Source: Acidobacteriota bacterium (GTDB taxonomy: Bacteria > Acidobacteriota > Terriglobia > Terriglobales > SCQP01). Taken from it: 64,000 nucleotides of DNA. A program made the translations under genes and the position numbers. The stretch's first letter is position 1; each line of letters begins with the position of its first letter. The stretch covers positions 1-64,000 of the forward strand of contig DAHUYO010000003.1 in the NCBI GenBank assembly GCA_027315185.1. Direction: 5' to 3'. Of the stretch, positions 35,347-43,482 are shown piece by piece. The notes under the pieces were generated by a model. The model was not told the DNA's origin. It saw only the letters and a program-made list of their open reading frames with translations, and did not search any database.

Positions 35347-36615
35347 TTAGCTGGATTCCCGGCTGGCGGCGGGCCGGCGCACCCAAGCCGCCTCGATCTC
35401 CGCGTCGCCTAACACCGCCGCGGCTCGCTTCGCTTCCGCCAGCAAATATTCCACGCCGGCTTCATCCGCCGCATAGCCGTGCCGCTCCAGCCAAAAAATC
35501 ACGTTCCACTTGCCGCTCATCGGCCCCAGTTCGATTTCCTGCTGGCGGCCGAACCAGCGCGCGGGCACGCCGGAATACACGCGATCGGCCAAATCCAGGT
35601 CGCCTTTGCGCAGGCCCTTCACCACCGCCGCCGCGTGCACTCCCGTGGCCGTGCGGAAGGCGTCGGCGCCAAAGACCGGATAGTTGACCGGCACCGGCAC
35701 GCCCGTTGCCCGGCTCACCGTGCGGCAATATTCTCCCAGCGCGGTTAGGTCGCCTTCCATGGCGCCCATCAGCCGCAGATTCACCATCACTTGGTCCAGC
35801 GGCGTGTTGCCCACCCGCTCCCCGATGCCCAATGCGCAGCCATGAATGCCGTTGGCCCCCGCCGCCACCGCCGCCAGCGAGTTGGCCACCGCCAATCCCC
35901 GGTCGGAATGCCCATGCCAATCCAGGCGCACCGGCGCCGTGCTAGGCAGAATGTTTTCGCGAACGAACCGCAACAGCGCTTGCACTCCCGCCGGCGTGGC
36001 GTGGCCCACGGTATCGCAAACGACCACCACCTCCGCGCCCTCGTCCAGCGCCGCTCCATACAGCCGGCGCATCGTTTCCGGATCGCAGCGGGTCGTGTCC
36101 TCGGTGACGAACATCACCGGAAGGCCGGCTTGGCGGGCGAAGCGCACCGCGCGCCGCGCCGTTTCCGCCAAATATTCGACCGACCAGTCCTCCGCCAGCC
36201 GGCGGATGGGGCTGGAACCGATGAACGCCGCCGCCATGATCGGCAGCCCGGCCGCCTGGCTGATCTCCGCCAGCGGACGGATGTCGCTTTCCAGCGTGCG
36301 CACGGCGCAGTTGGGTTGCAGCGGCAGGCGCTCGCGCACGATCTCCTGGGCCAGCCGCAGCACGTCGGCATAGGCGCGGGGGCCCGCCGCCGGCAGCCCG
36401 AGATCCACCGAGTGGATTCCCAGCCGCGCCATCAGGTGCAGCAGCAGCAGCTTGTCTTCGATGCCGGGGTCCCGCACCGACGGCGATTGCAATCCGTCGC
36501 GCAGCGTTTCGTCGTTCAGCCAAACGCGCGTGCCCGCGGGCAAAAGGTCGCCCGCGACTTGGTTCCAGTCGTAAATCCAACTGTCGCCCTGCACCGCCGC
36601 CTCTGAGCACATCAT
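35347..36615 (-). CDS. LeuA/homocitrate synthase-like HMGL-family enzyme
   Basis: A ~422-residue carbon-carbon bond-forming enzyme of the DRE-TIM/HMGL family. Motifs: NDETLRDGLQSPSV (metal and substrate site), VCDTVGHATPAGVQALLRFV, RLDWHGHSDRGLAVANSLAA (HxH metal ligands), and ALGIGERVGNTPLDQV. These match alpha-isopropylmalate and homocitrate/citramalate synthases. There is no room for the ~110-residue LeuA regulatory domain, so it is not a typical LeuA; it resembles short homocitrate- or methylthioalkylmalate-type members. ATG 36615 (or 36612) was chosen because the upstream open frame is Pro/Gly/Arg-rich non-family sequence. No leucine or lysine genes are adjacent. Confidence 0.75.
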   Translation of the reverse strand: MMCSEAAVQGDSWIYDWNQVAGDLLPAGTRVWLNDETLRDGLQSPSVRDPGIEDKLLLLHLMARLGIHSVDLGLPAAGPRAYADVLRLAQEIVRERLPLQPNCAVRTLESDIRPLAEISQAAGLPIMAAAFIGSSPIRRLAEDWSVEYLAETARRAVRFARQAGLPVMFVTEDTTRCDPETMRRLYGAALDEGAEVVVVCDTVGHATPAGVQALLRFVRENILPSTAPVRLDWHGHSDRGLAVANSLAAVAAGANGIHGCALGIGERVGNTPLDQVMVNLRLMGAMEGDLTALGEYCRTVSRATGVPVPVNYPVFGADAFRTATGVHAAAVVKGLRKGDLDLADRVYSGVPARWFGRQQEIELGPMSGKWNVIFWLERHGYAADEAGVEYLLAEAKRAAAVLGDAEIEAAWVRRPAASRESS

Positions 36616-36779
36616 AGCGCGGCAACACGCAAGGGCCGCGCGGTGTGCAGTTGGGGCCAAGCCGGCGCGAAAAGGCCGCGACTCTCGGCCGGGCGGGCCG
36701 CCGCCGACAGGGCCGGGGCCCGCGCCTGTCCATCGGTGCGGGACCGTCGGCCGGCCGGTGTCCGCGCCGGCAGGGCGGC

Positions 36780-37586
36780 TCAGGACCGCGGCGGCGGCTG
36801 CCAGGGGGGATAGTAGACCGCGACCAGCCACAGTCCGCGGGCCGGGGCCGTCGGTCCTGCATGCCGCCGGTCGCGCGCCGTCAGCATCAAGGGAATGTCC
36901 TCGCCCTGGCGCCGCCCGCGGCCGACCTCAATCAGAAAGCCGGCAATGTTGCGCACCATATGGCGCAAAAATCCGCTGCCGGTCACCTCCAACACCAATT
37001 CCTCTTCCTGCCGCGCCAGCACACAGCGGAAGACTTCCCGGGTGGCGTCCAACGGCGGCTTTCCCGCCGCCGCCCGTTCCGCCGCTGCCGCCGCCGCCCG
37101 CCGGTCGCCGGCCGCGGCCAAGGAGGTGAAATCATGCCGCCCAACGAACTGTTGTGCCGCCGCCGCCATGGCCGCCTCATCGAGCGGATAGGGGTAATGA
37201 TGAACATAGCGATGCAGAAACGGCGGACACACCACCGCGCGGTGCCAGCGATAGCGGTAAGTCTTGCCCACCGCATCCCGCCGGGCATGAAACTCGGGCG
37301 GTGCGATCGCCGCCGCCAGAACCCGAATCTCGGCGGGCAGTCGCGCATTCAGCGCCTTTTGCAGGTTCTCCGCCGGCATGCCCGTCGCCAAATGCACGTG
37401 CGCGACCTGCGCCAGGGCATGCACGCCGGCATCGGTGCGCCCGGAGCCGTGGACGATCGCCGGTTCGCCGCTAATTTCCTGAATCGCCGCCGCGATCCGC
37501 TGTTGAATGGTCCCGCCGCCGGGCTGGGCCTGCCAGCCGCGGTAGCCGGAGCCGTCATAGGCCAGGGTGAGGCGGAAGGTGGGCAC
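36780..37586 (-). CDS. truA: tRNA pseudouridine synthase A
   Basis: A 268-residue enzyme that makes pseudouridine at positions 38-40 of tRNA anticodon stems. The catalytic Asp is in GSGRTDAGVHALAQVAH; the N-terminus RLTLAYDGSGYRGWQAQPG and the C-terminal GSGFLRHMVRNIAGFLIEVG are diagnostic. Length is normal. The start is GTG at 37586, without a strong ribosome binding site. Nearby genes are not related by pathway. A short Ala/Arg-rich insertion (about residues 158-172) is unusual but sits in a loop region. Confidence 0.93.
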   Translation of the reverse strand: MPTFRLTLAYDGSGYRGWQAQPGGGTIQQRIAAAIQEISGEPAIVHGSGRTDAGVHALAQVAHVHLATGMPAENLQKALNARLPAEIRVLAAAIAPPEFHARRDAVGKTYRYRWHRAVVCPPFLHRYVHHYPYPLDEAAMAAAAQQFVGRHDFTSLAAAGDRRAAAAAAERAAAGKPPLDATREVFRCVLARQEEELVLEVTGSGFLRHMVRNIAGFLIEVGRGRRQGEDIPLMLTARDRRHAGPTAPARGLWLVAVYYPPWQPPPRS

Positions 37587-37832
37587 GGGCGAGGAAGAGG
37601 ACGCCGCCGGCGGACAGCCCAGCGCGCGGCGTCGGCGGGCCGCACGCCTGAGCCGCGCTGCCGTGGCGCTTCGATTATCATGGAACTTTTCGGCAGTTTA
37701 GGAAACTCCAGCGGCGGAAAAAGCGTAGACATGCCTATGCCGGAAAACTGGAGGCGCCCGAGCGATCGCTTTGCACGGCCGCCTGGCCTGGCGGCTCCGC
37801 GCCCCGGTCGCAATTGCCTACCTCGCCGAAGA

Positions 37833-39821
37833 ATGACGCCCGCTATGTCCCGACTTCGCTCCCTCTCCCCTTTCGCCGCCGTCGCCGTGCTCGCCGCGTT
37901 GCTGGCGGCCGCCCCCCCCCGCGCCCAGCAAGCCCCGATTGACGTCAGCCCCAGCGGCGTCGCCTATGCGCACGGCCGCGGCTGGCTGACCACGTTCTTT
38001 GGCCAGCAGCCGCTGCCGGTGCAGCCGTTGCATTTAAGCAACACCCGCCTGCTGTACAGCCTGATTCACAACGGCAAGCTCCAGCTCACCCTTGACGACG
38101 CCATCGCCCTGGCGCTGGAGAACAATCTCGATATCGCCATTCAGCGCCTCAATCTGCCCCTGGCCGACGCCGATATCCTGCGCGCCAAGGCCGGTTCTCC
38201 CTTGCACGGCGTCTCCACCGGCGTCGTGTCGGGCACCATCGGCGGCGCCTCAACTGCCAACGCCAGCGCGACTGGCGGCGCCACCGCTACCGGCGCGGGC
38301 GCCACCGGCGGCGCTCCCGGCGGCACCTCCGCCGCCGCGGGCGGCGCCGCCTCCGGCACTGCCGGCGTGGTCACCAGTGAACTGGGCGCCGGCCCCGGGA
38401 TCCCGCAGTTGGAGCCATTCTTTAGCTCGGATTTCACCGTCAGCAGCCAGACCACCCCGGAATCCATCACCTTCATCACCGGCACCACGCAACTGATCAC
38501 CCACACCGGAAATTTCAATTTCAGTTATAACCAGGGCTTTCTGACCGGCACCTCGCTTTCGGTGGGCTTCGATAATTCGCGCAGCAGTTCCAACAACGCC
38601 CGCACCCTCTTCAATCCCACTCTGAACAGCGGCCTCACTCTCTCCGTCACCCAGCCCCTGCTGGCCGGGTTCGGCACCAGCATCAACGGCCGCGACATCA
38701 CCATCGCCAAAACCGACCGCGAGATTTCGCAGGTCGCCTTTCGCGAACAGGTGGAATACACCGTCTCGCAGATCGAGAACATCTACTGGAGCGTGGTCAC
38801 CGCCAAGGACGCCGTCGCGGTCGCTCAAGGCACGCTGAACCTGGCCCAGACCATCCTGGAGCAGAACAAAAAGCAGGTGCAGATCGGTACGCTGGCGCCC
38901 ATTGCGGTCACCCAGGAAGAAGCCACCGTCGCCACGGACCAGCAAAGCCTGATCGTCGCCCAGACGAATTACGAGTACCAGCAGCTACTGTTGCTGAACG
39001 CCGTCAGCAAGAATCTTCAAGACCCCCGGCTCAACAACCTGGACGTGGTGCCGCTGACGCGCATCTCCGTCTCCACGCATGAGCCGGTGCAGCCCGTCCA
39101 GGACCTGATCCGCGAGGCTCTCGAATATCGTCCCGAGCTGGCCATCAGCCGCATGAACATCAGCAACCAGAAGCTCAGCTACAAGGCCATCCGCAACGAA
39201 CTCCTGCCCACCTTCGACCTGATCGGCACCTATGGCACCACGGGGCTGGCGGGCGTGCTGAACCCCGGCGCCACCTCGGGTCCGTTCGGCGCCAGTCCCG
39301 GGGAGGTCGCCGGCTTCGTCGGCGGATATGGCACCGCCTTCAACCAGGTGTTCACCAACGCCTACCCCACGTACACCGTCGGCTTCGCGTTGCAGATTCC
39401 CATCTTCAATCGCACCGGCCAGGCCGACGCCATCAGCGCCCAGCTGCAATTGCAGCAAAGCCGTTTGCAGCAGCAGCAGCAAACCAACGAGATCATCATT
39501 GAGGTCCGCAACGCCCAATACGCCCTCGAGCAGGACCGCGCCGCGGTTTTCGCGGCGCAAAAAGCCGTGACCTACCAGCAGCAAACGCTGGACGCCGCGC
39601 GCAAGGAATTCTCCCTCGGCGCCACCACCATCACCACCGTCATCACCGACCAAACCAACCTGGCGACCGCGCAGGGCAATCTGCTGACCGCGCTCGCCAC
39701 CTACCAGGACGCGCGCGTCAATCTCGAACAGCTCACCGGCCGCACGCTCATCGCCAATCGCATCTCCATTCGCGACGCCGAAAACGGCCGCATCACCCAG
39801 ATGCCCCAGGCGCGCCCCTAG
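37833..39821 (+). CDS. TolC-family outer membrane efflux protein
   Basis: A ~662-residue TolC-like protein. It has a signal peptide (SPFAAVAVLAALLAAAPPRA), the OEP motif LTLDDAIALALENNLDIAIQ, and long coiled-coil helices (QVEYTVSQIENIYWSVVTAK, LNLAQTILEQNKKQVQIGT, LQLQQSRLQQQQQTNEII). Together these would form the trimeric periplasmic tunnel and outer-membrane barrel. Between residues ~130 and 175 lies a Gly/Ala/Thr/Ser low-complexity insert not usual in TolC. A run of nine C's (37912-37920) falls in the signal peptide region. ATG 37833 chosen; a second in-frame ATG is at 37845. An ADOP permease gene follows 190 bases later. Confidence 0.87.
   Translation: MTPAMSRLRSLSPFAAVAVLAALLAAAPPRAQQAPIDVSPSGVAYAHGRGWLTTFFGQQPLPVQPLHLSNTRLLYSLIHNGKLQLTLDDAIALALENNLDIAIQRLNLPLADADILRAKAGSPLHGVSTGVVSGTIGGASTANASATGGATATGAGATGGAPGGTSAAAGGAASGTAGVVTSELGAGPGIPQLEPFFSSDFTVSSQTTPESITFITGTTQLITHTGNFNFSYNQGFLTGTSLSVGFDNSRSSSNNARTLFNPTLNSGLTLSVTQPLLAGFGTSINGRDITIAKTDREISQVAFREQVEYTVSQIENIYWSVVTAKDAVAVAQGTLNLAQTILEQNKKQVQIGTLAPIAVTQEEATVATDQQSLIVAQTNYEYQQLLLLNAVSKNLQDPRLNNLDVVPLTRISVSTHEPVQPVQDLIREALEYRPELAISRMNISNQKLSYKAIRNELLPTFDLIGTYGTTGLAGVLNPGATSGPFGASPGEVAGFVGGYGTAFNQVFTNAYPTYTVGFALQIPIFNRTGQADAISAQLQLQQSRLQQQQQTNEIIIEVRNAQYALEQDRAAVFAAQKAVTYQQQTLDAARKEFSLGATTITTVITDQTNLATAQGNLLTALATYQDARVNLEQLTGRTLIANRISIRDAENGRITQMPQARP
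37912..37920 (+). repeat. C9 homopolymer inside the TolC-like gene
   Basis: Nine consecutive C's about 80 bases into the gene, near the signal peptide cleavage site. Slippage here would shift the frame and stop the protein early, so the tract could cause phase variation or simply be a sequencing hazard. Confidence 0.6.
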
Positions 39822-40011
39822 CGGCGCGCCGCCGGCCCTGCCGAACGGTCGGCTGGCGCCCGCCGCTAAACCTAACCGTGGCTGCAATCTCGGGCTACTC
39901 ACTCCCGGCGGGGACGGGTCCAGGTGCGTCCCGGCCCTAATCGGGGTATCATCGTCCGATCTGTCCCGCAATTTTGTTCGCGGTTCTTTGCGTGGCGGCC
40001 ACTGGGTAGTT

Positions 40012-42456
40012 ATGTTGCAGGATCTCCGCTTCGCCGCTCGCCTCATTCTCAAGCGACCCTGGCTGGCGGCTGCGATCGTGGTTTCGCTGGCCCTGGGCAT
40101 CGGCGCCAACGCGGCGATTTTCACTTACGCCGACAGCCTGTTGCTGCGTCCCGCGCCGGGCGCCGATCCGGCGCGCTTGGTGGAATTTTACTCGCATGCG
40201 ACTAGCCCCGGCGCCGCCTACGGCGGCTATATCCCGCTCAGTTATCCCAATTATCGGGACTTCGACCGAGAAAATCGCGTTTTCTCTTCCACCGCCCTGT
40301 ACACCATTTATTACGCCCAGTGGAGGCCCCGGTCACAGTCGGATTCCCAGGCGCGGGCCCTGGATGGGGTGTTGTGCACGGCGCGGTATTTCTCCACCCT
40401 GGGACTTCAGCCCGCTCTCGGCCGCTTCTTCTCGCCGGCCGATGACGCGGGGAACGGCAAGCCGGTGGTGGTTTTGGGCTACCAGTTCTGGCGCACCCGT
40501 CTCGGCGGCCGCCCGACGGTGCTGGGCCAAGCCATCAACCTCAGCGGCCATCCCTACACGATCATCGGCGTCGCGCCCCGCGGTTTTTCCGGCCTGTGGG
40601 CCGGGTATCCGGCCAATTTCTTCCTGCCCATCACCGCCGCGCCGTTCGTCGGCCTGACGCATTTGTTGCAGCAGCGGAATCAATTCGCCAACTTCGCCAT
40701 CGCCCGCCTCCAGCCGGGCGTGACCTTGGCGCAAGCCAATGCCGGCCTGCAAATCATCGCCCGTCATCTCGCGCGGGAGCACCCTCAGTCCGACGTCCAC
40801 TTGGGCGCCATCGTGACCCACCTGGGCAGCGTGCCCAAATTCTTCCGCGGACAGGTGGCCGCCAAAACCAAGTGGCTGGGCATCGTCGTCGCCCTGGTAT
40901 TGCTGATTGGTATCGGCAACGCCGCCAATTTGCTGCTGGTGCAAGCCACGGCCCGCCGCCGCGAGATGGCCATTCGCGCCGCGCTCGGCGCCGGCCACGG
41001 CCGCTTGGTGCGGCAAACCTTGACGGAAAGCGTGCTGCTGGCGCTGCTGGCCGGCGGCGTCGGGCTGCTGCTGATCCGCTGGGTGCTGCCGCTGATGCCG
41101 CGCATCGAACCCTGGGCGCGCGTTCCCCTGCGCCCGGATGAGGCGGTGATCCTGTTCACCCTCGGGCTGTCGCTGCTGGTGGGCTTGATCTTCGGCCTGG
41201 TGCCCGCACTGCGCTCCGCCCGCGCCGGGCTGACGACGCCGTTGAAGGAAGGCTCAGCGGGGGCCGGCCAGTCCCGCTCCTGGCTGCGGCAAGGGCTGGT
41301 CATTGCCCAGGTGGCGTTGTGCTTGGTGGTGCTGGTAAGCGCCGGCCTCGGGCTGCGCGCCATGTGGCGGCTGGCGGACGTCAATCCTGGCTTCGATGCC
41401 GCCCACCTGCTCTATGTCAAGGACGGCCGCATTGATCCCGCCTCCCGCGGCCTGACCGGCGCCCCGGCCGCGGCGTGGATGGAGCAGCTGCGCCAAGCCG
41501 CGCTGCATACACCCGGCGTCGAAGCCGCCGCCTATATGCTTTGGCTGCCGCTGCAAGGATCGGTTTCGCAGCACTCCGTGCAAATTCCCGGCGTGGATGC
41601 GCCGCCCGGGCATCGCGGCTTCACCATTGACGACATGCCGGTGGGCCCGGACTTTTTCGCCGCCATTGGCCTGCATCTGTTGCGCGGCCGCGACTTCACC
41701 CGCGCCGACCTCCAGCGGAAGGGCTGTTTGGTCGTGGTGGACCGGGCGTTTGCGCGCCGCTTCTGGCCGGGACAAGACCCGGTCGGCAAAACGTTCCGGA
41801 TGCTGCGCGAGCATCCGTGCCGCGCCGTCGTGGTGGGCGAATCGCCGACGGGAAAATACCGTTCGCTGACCGAGGCGCCCCGCCCGTTCGTCTATTACCT
41901 GGAGAACTTCACCGCCGCTCCCGCCGCGCTGATCATCCGCGCCGCGCATCCGGACGCCGAACTGCTGCCCGTGGTGCGCCGTCTTCGTCCCCTCGATCCG
42001 CGCGTGCAAAACACCAGCGCGCTGCAAACCGGCGAGCAGTTCATGTCCACCCCGTTGGGGCCGATGCGCGCCGCGGCCCGCGTGCTGACCGCCTTGGCGG
42101 TGCTGGCGCTGGTCTTGTCCATCTTCGGCCTGTACGCGGTCACGGCCTATTCGGTGAGCCAGCGCACGCGGGAATTCGGCGTGCGCCTGGCTCTCGGCGA
42201 AACGCCGCGGCGGCTGCTGATCCGCGTCGTCGGCCAGGGCGTGGCCCTGGCGGCGATCGGCGTCGTCATCGGGTTGGGCCTGGCGTTGGGCTTCCTCCGC
42301 CTGGCCAGCGCCGTGCTCTACGGCGTCCGCTCCGCCGATCCCCTTACCGGCTTCGCCATGGCCGCGCTGCTGATCGTGGTCGCCGCCCTGGCCAGCCTTT
42401 TGCCCGCTCGCCGCGCCGCCAGCACCAACCCGGTGCGCGCCCTGCGCGAGGAATAA
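40012..42456 (+). CDS. ADOP-type MacB/FtsX ABC transporter permease (1)
   Basis: An 814-residue permease of the acidobacterial duplicated orphan permease type: two MacB-core/FtsX halves in one chain. First half: RPWLAAAIVVSLALGIGANAAIF near residue 25, the periplasmic MacB-like domain, then FtsX helices (VALVLLIGIGNAANLLLVQA, ESVLLALLAGGVGLLLIR, AVILFTLGLSLLVGLIFGLV). The second half repeats this and ends in SLLPARRAASTNPVRALREE. No ATPase gene is beside it, hence 'orphan'. Start ATG 40012 begins MLQDLRFAARL, the family N-terminus; TTG at 39988 is less likely. TolC lies upstream and could be an export partner. Confidence 0.88.
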   Translation: MLQDLRFAARLILKRPWLAAAIVVSLALGIGANAAIFTYADSLLLRPAPGADPARLVEFYSHATSPGAAYGGYIPLSYPNYRDFDRENRVFSSTALYTIYYAQWRPRSQSDSQARALDGVLCTARYFSTLGLQPALGRFFSPADDAGNGKPVVVLGYQFWRTRLGGRPTVLGQAINLSGHPYTIIGVAPRGFSGLWAGYPANFFLPITAAPFVGLTHLLQQRNQFANFAIARLQPGVTLAQANAGLQIIARHLAREHPQSDVHLGAIVTHLGSVPKFFRGQVAAKTKWLGIVVALVLLIGIGNAANLLLVQATARRREMAIRAALGAGHGRLVRQTLTESVLLALLAGGVGLLLIRWVLPLMPRIEPWARVPLRPDEAVILFTLGLSLLVGLIFGLVPALRSARAGLTTPLKEGSAGAGQSRSWLRQGLVIAQVALCLVVLVSAGLGLRAMWRLADVNPGFDAAHLLYVKDGRIDPASRGLTGAPAAAWMEQLRQAALHTPGVEAAAYMLWLPLQGSVSQHSVQIPGVDAPPGHRGFTIDDMPVGPDFFAAIGLHLLRGRDFTRADLQRKGCLVVVDRAFARRFWPGQDPVGKTFRMLREHPCRAVVVGESPTGKYRSLTEAPRPFVYYLENFTAAPAALIIRAAHPDAELLPVVRRLRPLDPRVQNTSALQTGEQFMSTPLGPMRAAARVLTALAVLALVLSIFGLYAVTAYSVSQRTREFGVRLALGETPRRLLIRVVGQGVALAAIGVVIGLGLALGFLRLASAVLYGVRSADPLTGFAMAALLIVVAALASLLPARRAASTNPVRALREE

Positions 42457-42481
42457 CATCCCGCTCGCCCGCCGCCTTGCC

Positions 42482-43126
42482 ATGTGGTATTCGCCGCCTC
42501 CCTTCGAGGAAACCCGCCTGCCCGTTCTTCACGAGCTGATTCGCCGCCATCCCTTTGGCACGCTCGTGGTCCTGGCCGGTTCCGAACTCGCCGCCGTGCA
42601 TATTCCTTTCCTGCTCCACCCCGGCCCCGGCGGCCTGGGCACGCTCCGCGGCCACGTCGCGCGGGCGAACCAGGTCTGGAAACATTGCGGCGGCAGCGCC
42701 GAGGCGCTGGCGATTTTTCAGGGCCCGGAGGCGTATATCACCCCTTCGTGGTATCCCGGCAAGCAGGCCGACGGCCGGGTTGTCCCCACCTGGAATTACG
42801 CGGTCGTGCATGTCCACGGATCGCCGCGCGCCATCACCGAACCGAGTTGGCTGCACGAACACGTCAGCCAATTGTCGGCGGCGCAGGAAGCGGGGCAGCC
42901 CAAACCCTGGCAAGTCTCGGATGCGCCGCCCGAGTACATCGCGCGCCTGATCCACGGCATTGTCGGCATCGAAATCCCGATCTCCAAAATCGAAGGGAAG
43001 TGGAAACTCAGCCAGAACCATAGCCGCGCCGATCAGCTGGCGGTCGCCGCCGGCCTGGAATCCGAGGGAACCGAAGACGCGCGCGCGATGGCGGAGTTGA
43101 TGCGCCAGCGGATGAAGAATCCGTAG
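42482..43126 (+). CDS. FMN-binding PaiB-type regulator/flavoprotein
   Basis: A 214-residue protein of the PaiB family, split-barrel FMN-binding proteins named for a negative regulator of sporulation genes in Bacillus. The N-terminus MWYSPPPFEETRLPVLHELI, the core FGTLVVLAGSELAAVHIPFL, GHVARANQVWK, ITPSWYPGKQADGRVVPTWN and the final KIEGKWKLSQNHSRAD are all typical. It starts 26 bases after the first ADOP gene and probably shares its transcript. Whether it regulates the permeases or acts as a flavin oxidoreductase is not visible; no DNA-binding domain is obvious. Confidence 0.85.
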   Translation: MWYSPPPFEETRLPVLHELIRRHPFGTLVVLAGSELAAVHIPFLLHPGPGGLGTLRGHVARANQVWKHCGGSAEALAIFQGPEAYITPSWYPGKQADGRVVPTWNYAVVHVHGSPRAITEPSWLHEHVSQLSAAQEAGQPKPWQVSDAPPEYIARLIHGIVGIEIPISKIEGKWKLSQNHSRADQLAVAAGLESEGTEDARAMAELMRQRMKNP

Positions 43127-43260
43127 GTGGATTGCCCCTCCCCGATTCCCCCGGGGCCGCTTGCCCGCCGATTCGCTCCGCCGATGCAACGCCGTTTGCC
43201 GAAGGTTTTGCCATCGCGATTGGCAGCGCCCCAAGCGCCGGCGGCCATCCATTGCCGCCA

Positions 43261-43276
43261 CTCGCGGCGCCGCGAG
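43261..43276. repeat. 16-bp perfect palindrome
   Basis: CTCGCGGCGCCGCGAG reads the same on both strands. It lies in the 356-base gap between the PaiB gene and the second ADOP gene, 40 bases before a second palindrome. It could act as a hairpin terminator for the upstream genes or a protein site; it lacks a T-run. Confidence 0.5.
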
Positions 43277-43316
43277 AGCCGCCCAGCTGTGGGTGGCAGA
43301 GGCGCCTCGCGCCCAG

Positions 43317-43342
43317 GTGTCCGCATGCGGACACTTGTGTCC
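43317..43342. promoter_or_regulatory. Palindromic operator-like site ahead of the second ADOP gene
   Basis: GTGTCCGCATGCGGACAC (43317-43334) is a perfect 18-bp palindrome of two TGTCCG half-sites. A third half-site-like GTGTCC follows at 43337-43342. The cluster lies about 140 bases upstream of the ADOP start codon at 43483. The layout fits a dimeric helix-turn-helix regulator such as the PadR-type proteins often linked to ADOP genes; none is encoded in the window. Confidence 0.55.
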
Positions 43343-43482
43343 CAGGACCGCACACCCCCGCGCCCGGCGCTCCGGCTAACTCCCTGCGATTGCGCCCGCG
43401 CCCGGTGCGGGCGAATGGCGCTCCGATTGCCTGATCCCTTGGCGTATCCTCACTTGCCGCGTGGTTGCTTCCGAGGTCGTTG

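Noticed and set aside
36645..37832. Upstream extension of the TolC frame
   Set aside because: The frame is open for 396 codons ahead of the signal peptide but runs antisense to truA and lacks TolC-like sequence; the signal peptide marks the true start.
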